Shown piece after piece: positions 26,597 through 35,768 of a stretch of 64,000 nt of DNA (positions are counted from its first letter, which is position 1; the number at the start of each line of letters is the position of its first letter). This DNA is from Chloroflexota bacterium. GTDB lineage: Bacteria > Chloroflexota > UBA11872. The DNA lies in assembly GCA_022824495.1 (NCBI GenBank), contig JAJDZU010000016.1, positions 35,172 through 99,171 on the forward strand. The letters are read 5' to 3'. Under the pieces are notes generated by a model. It was given only the letters and a program-made list of their open reading frames with translations, did not search any database and had not been told where the DNA came from. The position numbers and the translations under genes were made by a program.

Positions 26597-27246
26597 TACA
26601 TGCCCCCTTCGTTCTGCATCATTCGATAAAGTTCAATCTCTGAATCAACTATATCGGCTGGTAGCAACATAGCGTCGGCACCGGACGAAGCCACCAGCCA
26701 GATTTGCGCCAGACGCTCCGTAAGCCGCGTCATCTCCAGCGCATCCTCGGGGTCCTTGCCGACCGTCAACGTGCCGTGGTTGGCCAGCAGGACGGCGCGC
26801 CGCTGGCCCAGCGCCGCCAACGCGTTCGCCGCCAGTTCCTCCGAGGCCGCCGGTGCGTACGCGCTCACCTCCACCGCGCCGCCCAAGTACACGACTTGCT
26901 CGTCCACGAACGCGGGAATCGCCTGCCGCCGAACCGCCATTGCGCTCGCGTGAACCGGGTGAGCGTGAACCACGGCTCGCACGCCGGGACGCGCGGCGTA
27001 AACCGCCCCGTGCATCAGCGACTCGGACGACGGTATCCCGTCGCCCTCGATGGGATCGCCGTCGAAGGTTATTGTCACGATGTCGTCGGCCGCCAGATCC
27101 GGATACGGCACGCGCGTCGGCGTGATGTGCATTGCGTTGTCGCCTTCGGCCCGCGCGCTCACGTTGCCCGCCGATCCCATAACCAGGCCCTCGTTGAACA
27201 TCGCACGCGCCACCTCAACAATCGCCTGTCTAAGGTCTGAAGCCAT
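26596..27246 (-). CDS. Class II aldolase/adducin family protein
   Basis: A 216-residue zinc aldolase of the L-fuculose-phosphate/L-ribulose-phosphate epimerase type. Features are GSAGNVSAR for phosphate binding, SSESLMHGAVY with the catalytic Glu, HAHPVHA with two zinc His and ANHGTLTVG with the third. It would split or epimerise a phosphorylated sugar. The start lies directly after the FGGY kinase stop (TAG then ATG), so kinase product and aldolase substrate are probably the same compound. Confidence 0.9.
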   Translation of the reverse strand: MASDLRQAIVEVARAMFNEGLVMGSAGNVSARAEGDNAMHITPTRVPYPDLAADDIVTITFDGDPIEGDGIPSSESLMHGAVYAARPGVRAVVHAHPVHASAMAVRRQAIPAFVDEQVVYLGGAVEVSAYAPAASEELAANALAALGQRRAVLLANHGTLTVGKDPEDALEMTRLTERLAQIWLVASSGADAMLLPADIVDSEIELYRMMQNEGGM

Positions 27247-28689
27247 CTAGAGCGCGTCCTGCACAAGGGTCTCCAGTCGCTCCCGCAAGTCGAGCCACCG
27301 GTGGTAGTGGTCCGCAAACGCCGCCACGCTCGCTGCGTCCGGTTCACAGCGAACGCCGACCGGCGCCAGCGCTTCCGCCGCGCCCTCCAGGCCTCCAAAG
27401 TCGTCCGCCGCCCCGGCCAGCGCCGAACCCCACGCCGATGCGGCTAACTTCGGAAACGAGCGCACCGGCGACCCGGTCACGTTCGCCAGGATCTGGCCAA
27501 CGGCCGGCGCCTCCGCATACCCCCCGGTCAGTCGAATAGCCCCTCTGGCCGGCTGCGCCGAATCCAGCGCCAGCCGGTTCCCATGAATCGCAAACGCCAG
27601 GTCCTCCAGCACCGCCGTTCCGAGCACCGCCGCCGTCGGCGTTCCCACCACATACGGCACCGGACTCAACATCCCCGCCACGCTCAGACTAGGAGCGCTC
27701 CAATCCATCAGCCGTAGCCCGGATAGCACGAACACACCCACCTCAGCGGCCGCCTGGTCGCCCGTCGCCTCCATCGTGAGTTCGCCCGACGAATGTTGCT
27801 CCCGCAGCCACCCGTAGCCAGTCCCCCCGTCCCCCGCGTTCGCCTCCGCGACCAGCCCGCCGCCCATCCGCTGTCCCCGCCATACCTGAACATCGGAATC
27901 GTGAGTCTCGACTGGCCGCAGGATCGTTGTGCTCCAGCCCGCCGCCACGGAGTCGTCGTTTGAGGCAGCGCCGCACGTGGCGAACTCCGCCGCGTGCGAG
28001 TCCGGCCAGCCGGCGGCAACCATGCAGTCAGAGTTTAAGCCAATCTCCGCTCGAACCCGTGCCGGTGACGGAACGCGCACAACCGCTGGAAGCAAAGGCT
28101 GTGCCCAATTCGGAATCAACTCGATCGCCCAATCGTCAGCCGCCAGGTCCCACGCCCCCGTCTCCACGGCCGAGACGTTCGACAGCTCGAGCCCGGCACC
28201 CAACCGGCCGGCCACCCACCCCTCCAGCGTCGTGATCCGCGCGGCCGCGTCGCACACGTCTGGCCGCTCCTCCGCCAGCCAGCGCAGCTTCCCTGGCCAG
28301 TGAATCATCGCCGGCGTATGTCCCGTCACGGCCAGCACCGGGCGGTCGCTCTCCGCTTCCACGCTCGCTCCGGCCAACGACGCGCGCACGTCGTCATTGC
28401 CCGACGCAAACAACACGTGACCTGTCGAGTCCGTCACGATCAGGCAATGCCGACACGCCGCCACGCCAATGGCCGCCGGTCGTTGCCCCGCACATACCTC
28501 GCCCAGCACATCCAGGCACGCCCGCCATATGCTCTCCACGTCCAGGTGGCGTTCGAACTCCATCAGCGACATCGGCGCCCGCGCTCGTCGGCGCCTGGCG
28601 GCGCTCGCCTGCCGGCCCTCCGAGGTGACGGCCACCGCGCGAATCCCCGAAGACCCGATATCCAGCCCCACGTAAACGCGCTCAGCCAC
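27247..28689 (-). CDS. FGGY-family carbohydrate kinase
   Basis: A 480-residue sugar kinase of the ASKHA fold. The first nucleotide motif is YVGLDIGSSGIRAVAV, the catalytic-Asp region is SGNDDVRASL, and the C-terminal family motif is LTGGYAEAPAVGQILANV. FGGY kinases phosphorylate pentoses, hexoses or polyols such as xylulose, ribulose, glycerol or fuculose. The start overlaps the dehydrogenase stop by 8 bases. With the class II aldolase directly downstream, it suggests a kinase-aldolase pathway for a deoxy- or ketosugar. Confidence 0.9.
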   Translation of the reverse strand: MAERVYVGLDIGSSGIRAVAVTSEGRQASAARRRRARAPMSLMEFERHLDVESIWRACLDVLGEVCAGQRPAAIGVAACRHCLIVTDSTGHVLFASGNDDVRASLAGASVEAESDRPVLAVTGHTPAMIHWPGKLRWLAEERPDVCDAAARITTLEGWVAGRLGAGLELSNVSAVETGAWDLAADDWAIELIPNWAQPLLPAVVRVPSPARVRAEIGLNSDCMVAAGWPDSHAAEFATCGAASNDDSVAAGWSTTILRPVETHDSDVQVWRGQRMGGGLVAEANAGDGGTGYGWLREQHSSGELTMEATGDQAAAEVGVFVLSGLRLMDWSAPSLSVAGMLSPVPYVVGTPTAAVLGTAVLEDLAFAIHGNRLALDSAQPARGAIRLTGGYAEAPAVGQILANVTGSPVRSFPKLAASAWGSALAGAADDFGGLEGAAEALAPVGVRCEPDAASVAAFADHYHRWLDLRERLETLVQDAL

Positions 28690-29719
28690 GTCGATCCAAT
28701 ACCTCCGGATTCACAATCCGCTCGGGCCGAGCACCGTCAAGAAATGCCACGAAATCGTCTACAACCATTGCGGAATACCGCTGAACCGTCGCGTCCGTCG
28801 CCCCCCCAATGTGCGGCAGCAACAGCAGGTTCGGCGCGCCCAGCAAGGGATTGTCAGGACTGATCGGGTGCGTATCGAACACGTCAAACGCCGCTGCGGC
28901 CAGGTGCCCGGAGCGTAGCGACGCGGCAACATCGTCCTCCCGCACCACCCCTTCGCCCGTGGTTACCACCAGCCTCGCGCCCGGCTGCATCCGGGCCAGC
29001 GCCTCCGCGTCGATCATTCCTTTCGTGGAATCCTGCGATGGGCAGTGCACCGCCAGCATCGTGGAGGCCGCCAGCAGGTCGCGAAACGAAGCTGGCTCGC
29101 ACCCTGCCGCCCGAATCTGCTCGTCGTTCAGCGCCGGGTCGGTCGCCAGCACCCGCGCCCCGAATGCTCCGGCCAGCCGCGCCGTCTCGCACCCAATCCG
29201 CCCCAATCCGACGATTCCCACGACCTGCCGGCCCAATTCCGAACCTCGCATGTCCACGTACGCTGTCACCGGATCCTGCCAACGACGCTCCGCTACATAC
29301 GCTGCCGCTCGGGGAACGTCCCGCAGCAGCGCCAGCATCATGGCAATCGTCAGCTCCGCTACCGCTTCGGCATTCCGACCTGGCGTATGCGTCACCACCA
29401 CGCCGGCCCGCGTGGCGGCCTGGATATCCACGTGCCCCGGGTCCCCGCGGCAGATCCCCACGAACCCCAGTGCTGGAACCGCCGCAAAGGTCTCCTCCAC
29501 AACGAAGTCCGCCTCGACAAACAGCCCCAAGACGCGCTTCGCGTTCAGTTCCGCGTTCAGCGCGTCGGGATCCACCAGCTCCAGCGTCTCTGTCCACGGC
29601 CTGACCTCGACATCGGCATGCGCTTCAAGTCGCCGCAATTCGTCGGCGTCCAGTTCAACCAGGCTCAGGACACCGGGCCTGCCTGCGGGCGCTCTCATCA
29701 TTCCAACGCGCGCCAGCAT
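28682..29719 (-). CDS. D-isomer-specific 2-hydroxyacid dehydrogenase homologue lacking catalytic Arg and Glu
   Basis: A 345-residue protein with the complete NAD domain of the family: GIVGLGRIGCETARLAGAFG (residues 168-187) and Asp194 for the ribose. The catalytic triad is not intact. Where the family has NTARG the protein has VTTGE, so Arg becomes Gly255. Where it has the EEP-type Glu it has DTHP, so Glu becomes His284. Only His303 in LPHIGGAT remains. It could be a divergent enzyme with another mechanism or a non-catalytic binder. It lies 9 bases after the DUF72 gene in the sugar operon. Confidence 0.85.
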   Translation of the reverse strand: MLARVGMMRAPAGRPGVLSLVELDADELRRLEAHADVEVRPWTETLELVDPDALNAELNAKRVLGLFVEADFVVEETFAAVPALGFVGICRGDPGHVDIQAATRAGVVVTHTPGRNAEAVAELTIAMMLALLRDVPRAAAYVAERRWQDPVTAYVDMRGSELGRQVVGIVGLGRIGCETARLAGAFGARVLATDPALNDEQIRAAGCEPASFRDLLAASTMLAVHCPSQDSTKGMIDAEALARMQPGARLVVTTGEGVVREDDVAASLRSGHLAAAAFDVFDTHPISPDNPLLGAPNLLLLPHIGGATDATVQRYSAMVVDDFVAFLDGARPERIVNPEVLDRRG

Positions 29720-29728
29720 TGGTTGGCG

Positions 29729-30610
29729 CTAGGGCACATATCCCCAGCGAGCTTCGGCCTCGTCGGCGGCCTCCACGGCCTCCGCCAGCGCCTTGGCGCT
29801 TGCCAGCGCGGCATCCGGCGGCGCGGCACCCACCAGCACGTGCACCTCGGCCGCCTCCTGGCTCAGCGCACGAACCCGTGCCACCCAGGGTGCGAGGCCG
29901 TCCACGCCGTAGTCGTAGGCCACTGGCTCCACCGGCGCCTGCACCGTCCGCGCCCATCCATCCGCGTTCTGCCCGTGCAGCCGAACCAGCGCCAGGGCAT
30001 CCACGGTCGTCATATCAAACGGCGGATACCACTCGTCAGACTCCGAAGGCAGGTCCACCACGACCGTCCCGATCTCAAGCTCGATCAGCGTCTCCAACGT
30101 CGATTCCTGGTTCACCGGAACCTGCCACGTCGGATGTCGGAACTCTGCCGCCAGCGACAACTCCGGAAGCTCGTCACGAACCCGTCCCAGGTACTCCCGG
30201 CCCGCGCTTCCCGCCTCGAACCACGGCGGAAACTGCAGGATCACCGCACCCAGCCGCCCTGCGACTTGCAGTGGCTCAAGTGACTCCCGCAGATCCTCGA
30301 ATAGCACGCCCGGCGGCTCCACGGCGATTTCTGTCCAGGACTTCTTCCGACGCGGATCCGCCCCCGGCCGCCGCTGGTATAGCGTCAGCCCCCCAAACGC
30401 CACGACGTCGAACTTGAACCCGTCCGGTGTCTGGTCAACCCACTCCTGCACCCGCTCCGGCTTCGGGATCCCGCTGAACACATTCTCGGCTTCGACCACC
30501 GACGCGTGTTGGGCGTAGACGCCCAGCATTTCATTCGGACGCGTGCGCGGCGGGTAAATCTCTTTCAGCCGTTGCCAGCCCCGCGTGCCGTACCGGCGGA
30601 CTGCGGTCAC
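29729..30610 (-). CDS. DUF72 (YecE-like) family protein
   Basis: A 293-residue protein of the DUF72 family, a TIM-barrel group of unknown function that is widespread in bacteria. Typical stretches are YPPRTRPNEMLGVYAQHA, FKFDVVAFGGLT, VILQFPPWF and SLAAEFRHPTW. The GTG at 30610 overlaps the TGA of the 2TM gene as GTGA, so the two are coupled. Its position between selA and the sugar kinase genes gives no firm functional hint. Confidence 0.85.
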   Translation of the reverse strand: MTAVRRYGTRGWQRLKEIYPPRTRPNEMLGVYAQHASVVEAENVFSGIPKPERVQEWVDQTPDGFKFDVVAFGGLTLYQRRPGADPRRKKSWTEIAVEPPGVLFEDLRESLEPLQVAGRLGAVILQFPPWFEAGSAGREYLGRVRDELPELSLAAEFRHPTWQVPVNQESTLETLIELEIGTVVVDLPSESDEWYPPFDMTTVDALALVRLHGQNADGWARTVQAPVEPVAYDYGVDGLAPWVARVRALSQEAAEVHVLVGAAPPDAALASAKALAEAVEAADEAEARWGYVP

Positions 30611-30939
30611 ATGGCCTTCCCGGCGTCGTCACTGTCTACGCCTCGTCGCGCCGTCATTCGCTCAATCTCGCGCCCGTACTCGCGGTCCCGCCAGCCCTCA
30701 ATTGCCCGCATCCCAGGTCCAAACAGCACCGCCACGTGCGCGGCCAGTGCAATCAGCCAGAACAGCATCGGCCAGAAAAACCACAGGCTCTCCGGCGTCG
30801 TAGTCAGGTTCAACACCAGCAACAACAGCCCAATCGCCAGAAAGACTCCCACGTGGGCCGCAAAGCCAATCCGCGCGCGAATCCGCTCAGTGGCGCGACG
30901 AAAGGCGACATCTTCGTCAGCAGTCGAAAGGTCGGCCAT
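30607..30939 (-). CDS. Small 2TM-domain membrane protein
   Basis: A 110-residue protein with two predicted membrane helices (HVGVFLAIGLLLLVLNL and WPMLFWLIALAAHVAVLF) flanked by charged segments. This is the layout of the 2TM domain family, often found with signalling or stress proteins. The ATG at 30939 is preferred, with AGAAGGG 9 bases upstream; a TTG six bases earlier is also in frame. It is coupled to the DUF72 gene by a GTGA overlap. The role is unknown. Confidence 0.75.
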   Translation of the reverse strand: MADLSTADEDVAFRRATERIRARIGFAAHVGVFLAIGLLLLVLNLTTTPESLWFFWPMLFWLIALAAHVAVLFGPGMRAIEGWRDREYGREIERMTARRGVDSDDAGKAM

Positions 30940-30979
30940 GTGCAAAGGCCCTTCTGCGCGCGCGCTCGGATTCTAGCCT

Positions 30980-32350
30980 TCAGCGCCTCGCGTGCTGGAC
31001 CGCCCGCAGCGCCGTCCGCAGCGCGTCTTCATCTTTGGCCAGCACCGTTCGCATGTCCAGCCGCAGGCGACCCGCATGGATTCGTCCGATAACGGGAGGC
31101 GAGCAATTTCGAAACCGCGCCGCCAATTCGTTCGCGCCAGTTCCAGCGTCTGCGATCTCGATCGCCACGCTCGGAAGAACCTGGCCCGGCAACGACCCGC
31201 CGCCCACAGCCGCGCTGGAATTCACCAGCCGCACCCCCGCCACACCATCCATTACCCGTTCGCCCCGCTCCCGCAACTCGTCAAGTCCGGCCGAGATCAT
31301 CTGCCAAACCGGGACTGTCTCCAGCGCCTCGTCCCGCAGGTAGTGCGTCAGAGTTGCCCGCAGCCCCGCAATCGTCATCTTGTCCGGTCGCAGCGCTCGC
31401 GCGAGGGGCCGTCGCGCAATCGGCTCAATCACCTCGCTGGATCCGACTATTACCCCGGCCTGCGGTCCACCCAGCAGCTTGTCCCCGGAAAACGTCACCA
31501 GGTCCGCCCCCGCTTCCAGGGCCTCCTCGATTAGCGGTTCCCGCGTAAGCCCATACGCCGCCGTGTCCAGCAGAGCGCCCGACCCCAGGTCGTTGATCAG
31601 CAGCAGGCCGCGCCCGCGCGCCAGGTCGGCCAATTCGGCCGGATCGGGCGACTCCGTAAACCCAACTTGCGCAAAGTTGCTGGGATGGACCCGCAAGATC
31701 GCGGCGGTGTCGCCATGCACCGCCCGCGCATAGTCCTCCACCCGCGTCCGGTTCGTCGTACCCACGTCCCGCAGCCGCGCCCCACTCGCTTGCAGGATGT
31801 CGGGAATCCGGAATCCGCCCCCAATCTCAATCGACTCCCCCCGAGCAACCAGCACCTCGCGGCCGCGCGCATGCGCTTCCAGTGCCAGGAACACCGCCGC
31901 CGCGTTGTTGTTCAGCACTAGCGCCGCCTCGGCCCCCGTGACCTCGCGAACCACGTCCGAGATGTGGTTTGAACGCGAACCCCGCTGGCCCATCCCCAAG
32001 TCATATTCCAGATCGCTATAGCCGCCAGCCGCCGCCTGTACGGCCTCCAAAGCCTGATCGCTCAGCGGCGCACGTCCCAGGTTGGTGTGAACGATCACGC
32101 CTGTGGCGTTGATCACGGGCTGCGGCGCCTCCTGGAGCACCAGCCGGGCTCGCAGCGCGCCCGCCCGCGCAATTGCGTCCGCGTTCGACGCCTGTTGCCC
32201 GTGCGCCACGGCATTCCGTACCAAGTCGGTCTCGGCGCGCGCGGCCCGCACCGCAACCCGCGCCGGCACGTCCGGCGCCAGCCGCTCAATTGCCCGTGCC
32301 ACGACCTCCACCGAGGGGATCGACCTGAAGTCCGCCCTCGCGTCGCTCAC
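30980..32350 (-). CDS. selA: L-seryl-tRNA(Sec) selenium transferase
   Basis: A 456-residue PLP enzyme that converts seryl-tRNA(Sec) to selenocysteyl-tRNA(Sec). It has the SelA N-terminal segment (RSIPSVEVVARAIERL), the family motif VINATGVIVHTNLGRAPLS, and the PLP lysine in FSGDKLLGGPQAG. Full length favours true SelA over the shorter SelA-like lyases. The start is GTG at 32350, just after the apgM stop, with GGAG 7 bases upstream. No selB, selC or selD is in the window, so a selenocysteine system is implied elsewhere or SelA has another role. Confidence 0.88.
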   Translation of the reverse strand: MSDARADFRSIPSVEVVARAIERLAPDVPARVAVRAARAETDLVRNAVAHGQQASNADAIARAGALRARLVLQEAPQPVINATGVIVHTNLGRAPLSDQALEAVQAAAGGYSDLEYDLGMGQRGSRSNHISDVVREVTGAEAALVLNNNAAAVFLALEAHARGREVLVARGESIEIGGGFRIPDILQASGARLRDVGTTNRTRVEDYARAVHGDTAAILRVHPSNFAQVGFTESPDPAELADLARGRGLLLINDLGSGALLDTAAYGLTREPLIEEALEAGADLVTFSGDKLLGGPQAGVIVGSSEVIEPIARRPLARALRPDKMTIAGLRATLTHYLRDEALETVPVWQMISAGLDELRERGERVMDGVAGVRLVNSSAAVGGGSLPGQVLPSVAIEIADAGTGANELAARFRNCSPPVIGRIHAGRLRLDMRTVLAKDEDALRTALRAVQHARR

Positions 32351-32351
32351 C

Positions 32352-33590
32352 CTACGCTCCAAACTTCTGCAGCCGCCCGCCGTGCGCCAGCATCAGCGCC
32401 ATAATCGACTGCGCCGGAAACACCCCCAGCGATCCCCGCCCACACGACCGCTCGCCAAAGCTCTCGACCGTGTCCGGCAGCACGTTTTCGCCCCAGATCA
32501 GGCACGGCACCGGGTGCCACGAGTGCTGCCGCAGTCGCGAAGGCGTCGAGTGGTCGCCCGTCACCACCAGCACGTTCGGCCCAAGGTCTCGCAGCGCCGG
32601 CAACCGCCGGTCCAACTCCTCGATCGCCGCCGACTTCGCGTCGAATTCCCCGTCCTCGCCCCGCGCGTCCGGCGCCTTGTGATGCACGAAAAAGTAATCA
32701 TGGTCGTCCCACACCGCCGCGAGCGCCGCCATCTGCTCGTCCACCGACCCCAACCCATCAACAACGGCCATCCCCGCCACGCGCGCCAGCCCCTTGTACA
32801 TCGGATACGTCGCCAGGCACACCGCCCGCAGCCCATACAGCGATTCCAGGCTTTCCAGTTCGGGCAGCCCGGCGTATCCCCGCATCAGCACAAAGTTCGC
32901 CGGGGTTTCGCTCCCAATGCAATTGCGCACCGCCTCGGTAACCAACCGCAGCACCGCGCTCGTATGTTGAGCTGTCGCGGTCAGCGGTTCCGGTTCGAGC
33001 GGCGGTGCGCCAACCGTCTGCGGGTCGGTCTCCTCGACCGCCGGGGACAAATACGCGCCGCGAATGATCAGCACCGCCCGATGCTGCGACTCCGTGGTGA
33101 ACTCCAGTTCCACTCCCGGAACCTCTATCTCATTCAGCCTCGAAACCAGCGCCTGATTGAGACTCGTATCTATACGTCCCGCCCTGCGGTCAACCACGTT
33201 TCCCTGGTCATCCAGCGTGCAGAAATTCAGCCGTACCCCCAGGTCACCCGCGTCAAGCCGCAGGCCCAATCCCAGCGCCGACAGTGCGCCGCGCCCGATG
33301 TTCGAAGCCACCGGGTCGTAGCCAAACAGCGCCAGGTGTCCGGGCCCGCTTCCCGGCGTAATCCCCAACCCAATTGGTTGACTGAGCCCCGCCTGCCCCT
33401 CCGCGGCCAGCCGGTCCAGGTTCGGCGTACTGGCCGTTTCCAATTCGGTCGGCCCGCCCGGCACGCGCGGCAGACCGCCCAGTCCGTCCAGCACCAGCAG
33501 CACGAGCTTCGTCGCAGCCGGCTGTGCAAGCGACTGCAGAAGTGCGAGATCAGCCAAGGGAAACCACGCCGGGAAAAATCGTCCCCACAT
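32352..33590 (-). CDS. apgM: 2,3-bisphosphoglycerate-independent phosphoglycerate mutase, archaeal type
   Basis: A 412-residue glycolytic enzyme that interconverts 3- and 2-phosphoglycerate. The alkaline-phosphatase-fold motifs are LVLLVLDGLGG, ITPGSGPGHLALFGYDP and LVVTGDHSTPS; the length and motifs match the ApgM branch, which also occurs in Chloroflexota and Aquificae. It is the first gene of the leftward operon and divergent from mnmA across a 114-base gap. Residues 1-26 before KLVLLVLDG are not conserved, so the exact start is open. Confidence 0.92.
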   Translation of the reverse strand: MWGRFFPAWFPLADLALLQSLAQPAATKLVLLVLDGLGGLPRVPGGPTELETASTPNLDRLAAEGQAGLSQPIGLGITPGSGPGHLALFGYDPVASNIGRGALSALGLGLRLDAGDLGVRLNFCTLDDQGNVVDRRAGRIDTSLNQALVSRLNEIEVPGVELEFTTESQHRAVLIIRGAYLSPAVEETDPQTVGAPPLEPEPLTATAQHTSAVLRLVTEAVRNCIGSETPANFVLMRGYAGLPELESLESLYGLRAVCLATYPMYKGLARVAGMAVVDGLGSVDEQMAALAAVWDDHDYFFVHHKAPDARGEDGEFDAKSAAIEELDRRLPALRDLGPNVLVVTGDHSTPSRLRQHSWHPVPCLIWGENVLPDTVESFGERSCGRGSLGVFPAQSIMALMLAHGGRLQKFGA

Positions 33591-33704
33591 TATCTGGCGG
33601 CCTCTGCGTCGTCGCGACTGTCACGGAGCCCGGAAGTAATCACCACGCTCGATCAGGCCCCTCGGTGCTAGCCTCAACCGAACCGATCCATTCCCGCCCC
33701 AGCC

Positions 33705-34787
33705 ATGCCACCCAGGGTCCTTGTTGCCATGAGCGGCGGTGTCGACAGCTCCGTCGCTGCCGCTCTGCTCGCCCGCGACGGCTACGACGTCGTAGGCGTC
33801 ACATTCAACCAGTGGCCGGCCGATCTCATGGCCCGCTCCACCGGCAACGGCTGCTGCACGCCCGACACGATCGACGACGCCCGCCGCGTCTGCGCCATCC
33901 TGGGCGTCCCTCACTACGTCGTCGACTACCGGCGCGAATTCGAAGCCGCCGTCATCGACCCTTGGATCAAGGCCTACCTCAACGGCCAGACCCCCAACCC
34001 CTGCGTCATGTGCAACCGCACCGTCCGTTTCGGATCCTTCCTGACCAAGGCCGACGAACTTGGCGCCGGCTACATCGCCACCGGCCACTACGCGCGCATT
34101 GAAACCGACCGATCCACCGGACGACGACGACTCCTCACGGCCAGGGACCACGCAAAGGACCAGTCCTACGTTCTTCACGTCCTCGGCCAGCGCCAGCTGG
34201 CTCGCATCCTCTTTCCGCTCGGCAACCTGTCGAAGCCGGAGGTCCGCCGGCTCGCCACCGACTTTGGCCTGCCGGTCGCCCTGAAGGCCGATAGCCAGGA
34301 AATCTGCTTCGTGCCTGACAACAACCACGCGGCCTATGTCCGCAACCACGGAACCACCGGCCCGGGCGAGATCGTCGATACCGCGGGAACAGTCCTCGGC
34401 CGGCACGACGGCCTCGAAGCCTTCACCCCTGGCCAGCGCCGCGGGCTCAACCTCGGCGGCGGTTCGTCGCGTCGCTATGTTGTGGATCTTGATGGCACGG
34501 CAAATCGCATCACCATCGGCTCCCAGGCCGAGGCCGCCGCCAGCCAGATTGACGTGGACAACGTGAACTGGGTGGCCAGCACACCACCCCCGGCCCCTTG
34601 TCGCGTCGGCGTTCGCACCCGCTATCGCATGCCGTTGGCCGACGCGACAATAGTGATTGCCTCCAGCGGAGTGACGGTGGACTTCCACGAACCGACCTGG
34701 GCGCCGGCCCCTGGCCAGTCGGCCGTGTTCTATGACGGCGATGAGGTGCTTGGCGGTGGAACAATCGCCGCCGTAACGGCCCGATGA
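33705..34787 (+). CDS. mnmA: tRNA-specific 2-thiouridylase MnmA
   Basis: A 360-residue enzyme that thiolates U34 of tRNAs for Lys, Glu and Gln using ATP and a persulfide donor. The PP-loop is MSGGVDSSVAAALL, the first catalytic Cys is in NPCVMCNR, and the second is in SQEICFVPD. The C-terminal beta-barrel is present. The ATG at 33705 precedes PPRVLVAMSGG directly. The TGA overlaps the next gene as ATGA, linking a small zinc-ribbon protein to it. Confidence 0.95.
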   Translation: MPPRVLVAMSGGVDSSVAAALLARDGYDVVGVTFNQWPADLMARSTGNGCCTPDTIDDARRVCAILGVPHYVVDYRREFEAAVIDPWIKAYLNGQTPNPCVMCNRTVRFGSFLTKADELGAGYIATGHYARIETDRSTGRRRLLTARDHAKDQSYVLHVLGQRQLARILFPLGNLSKPEVRRLATDFGLPVALKADSQEICFVPDNNHAAYVRNHGTTGPGEIVDTAGTVLGRHDGLEAFTPGQRRGLNLGGGSSRRYVVDLDGTANRITIGSQAEAAASQIDVDNVNWVASTPPPAPCRVGVRTRYRMPLADATIVIASSGVTVDFHEPTWAPAPGQSAVFYDGDEVLGGGTIAAVTAR

Positions 34788-35119
34788 GCGCCAATCCGTT
34801 GGCCGGCCTGGACGCCTACTGCCCACGCTGTCTCCGCCTGGTCTACAGCCAGGTCGTCTTTTGCCAGTTCTGCGGGCAGTTCATTCACCAGAACGCCCCG
34901 GCCGACTCTCGCCCGTGGGACTCCCGCCCGCCGGAGGTACCGGCGGGCGCACCGGTCGAGACGCCCGACGCTCCAAACATTGACCTTCCGGAAGATGCCT
35001 TGCCCTACGGAGTCGCGGGAGGCGCGGCCGATGACGAAGCGCCCGCCGAACTCACCGACACGCAGCCACCCAATGCCTCCGACGTGCCTACCGAAAAAAC
35101 CGATACCGAATCAGCTTGA
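34784..35119 (+). CDS. Small zinc-ribbon protein with acidic disordered tail
   Basis: A 111-residue protein. The N-terminus carries YCPRCLRLVYSQVVFCQFCG, two CxxC knuckles about 12 residues apart, as in a rubredoxin-like zinc ribbon. The remaining 75 residues are rich in Pro, Ala, Asp and Glu and look disordered. It is translationally coupled to mnmA. Its 3' end overlaps the convergent glycosyltransferase gene by 32 bases. The function is unknown. Confidence 0.7.
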   Translation: MSANPLAGLDAYCPRCLRLVYSQVVFCQFCGQFIHQNAPADSRPWDSRPPEVPAGAPVETPDAPNIDLPEDALPYGVAGGAADDEAPAELTDTQPPNASDVPTEKTDTESA

Positions 35120-35768
35120 TCACGGCCTCCGGCCCGTCCACCCACCAACGCAGCTTCTTCTTCTCCTCACGCGCCTCATAGCTGATCGGAACCTGGGAGA
35201 TTTGCTCACCGCGTGACACGAAGGTTGCTGTCAACTCCACTTCCAAATCGAATGAGTTTGCTTGGAGGGTCACGCCCTCCAGCACCTCCCGCCGCCACAT
35301 CTTGTAGCAAGTCTCCATGTCGCGGATGGCTACGCCGTATAGCAGATTCGTAAACAGTGTGAGCGCCTGATTCCCTGCCCGCAGTAGAAACCGTTGGCTG
35401 CTGAAGTCACGGTACCCGTACACCACGCGCGCTTCGCCGGATGCAATGAGCTCCAGCATCGGAATGAAGTCGTTTGGGTCGTACTCAAGGTCGGCGTCCT
35501 GGATCACGATCACGTCCCCGTTTACCTCGGCCAGCCCTGTGCGGACGGCCGCGCCCTTTCCCTGGTTCACGGGATGGCGCACGACACGCACGCCGGGTAC
35601 ATCGGCCTCCGTCACCGCGTCCAGCGTCCGGTCGGTCGAGCTGTCGTCCACCACGACGATCTCGGTGTCTAGATCCAGGGCGGACACCCGCTCCAGCACC
35701 AACGCGATGGTCTCCGCCTCGTTAAAGGCGGGAACGATCACACTCAGCCTGATTTGAGACCTCGCCAT
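35088..35768 (-). CDS. Family 2 glycosyltransferase (dolichyl-phosphate mannose synthase-like)
   Basis: A 226-residue GT-A enzyme. It has LSVIVPAFNEAETI at the N-terminus, VVVDDSSTDRT for nucleotide binding, the VIQDADLEYDP metal motif and TCYKMWRREVL, typical of DPM1-like transferases to a lipid phosphate. No membrane helix is present. The start overlaps the stop of the upstream glycosyltransferase by 25 bases, so they form a pair, probably acting in lipid-linked sugar assembly at the inner membrane face. Confidence 0.88.
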   Translation of the reverse strand: MARSQIRLSVIVPAFNEAETIALVLERVSALDLDTEIVVVDDSSTDRTLDAVTEADVPGVRVVRHPVNQGKGAAVRTGLAEVNGDVIVIQDADLEYDPNDFIPMLELIASGEARVVYGYRDFSSQRFLLRAGNQALTLFTNLLYGVAIRDMETCYKMWRREVLEGVTLQANSFDLEVELTATFVSRGEQISQVPISYEAREEKKKLRWWVDGPEAVIKLIRYRFFR

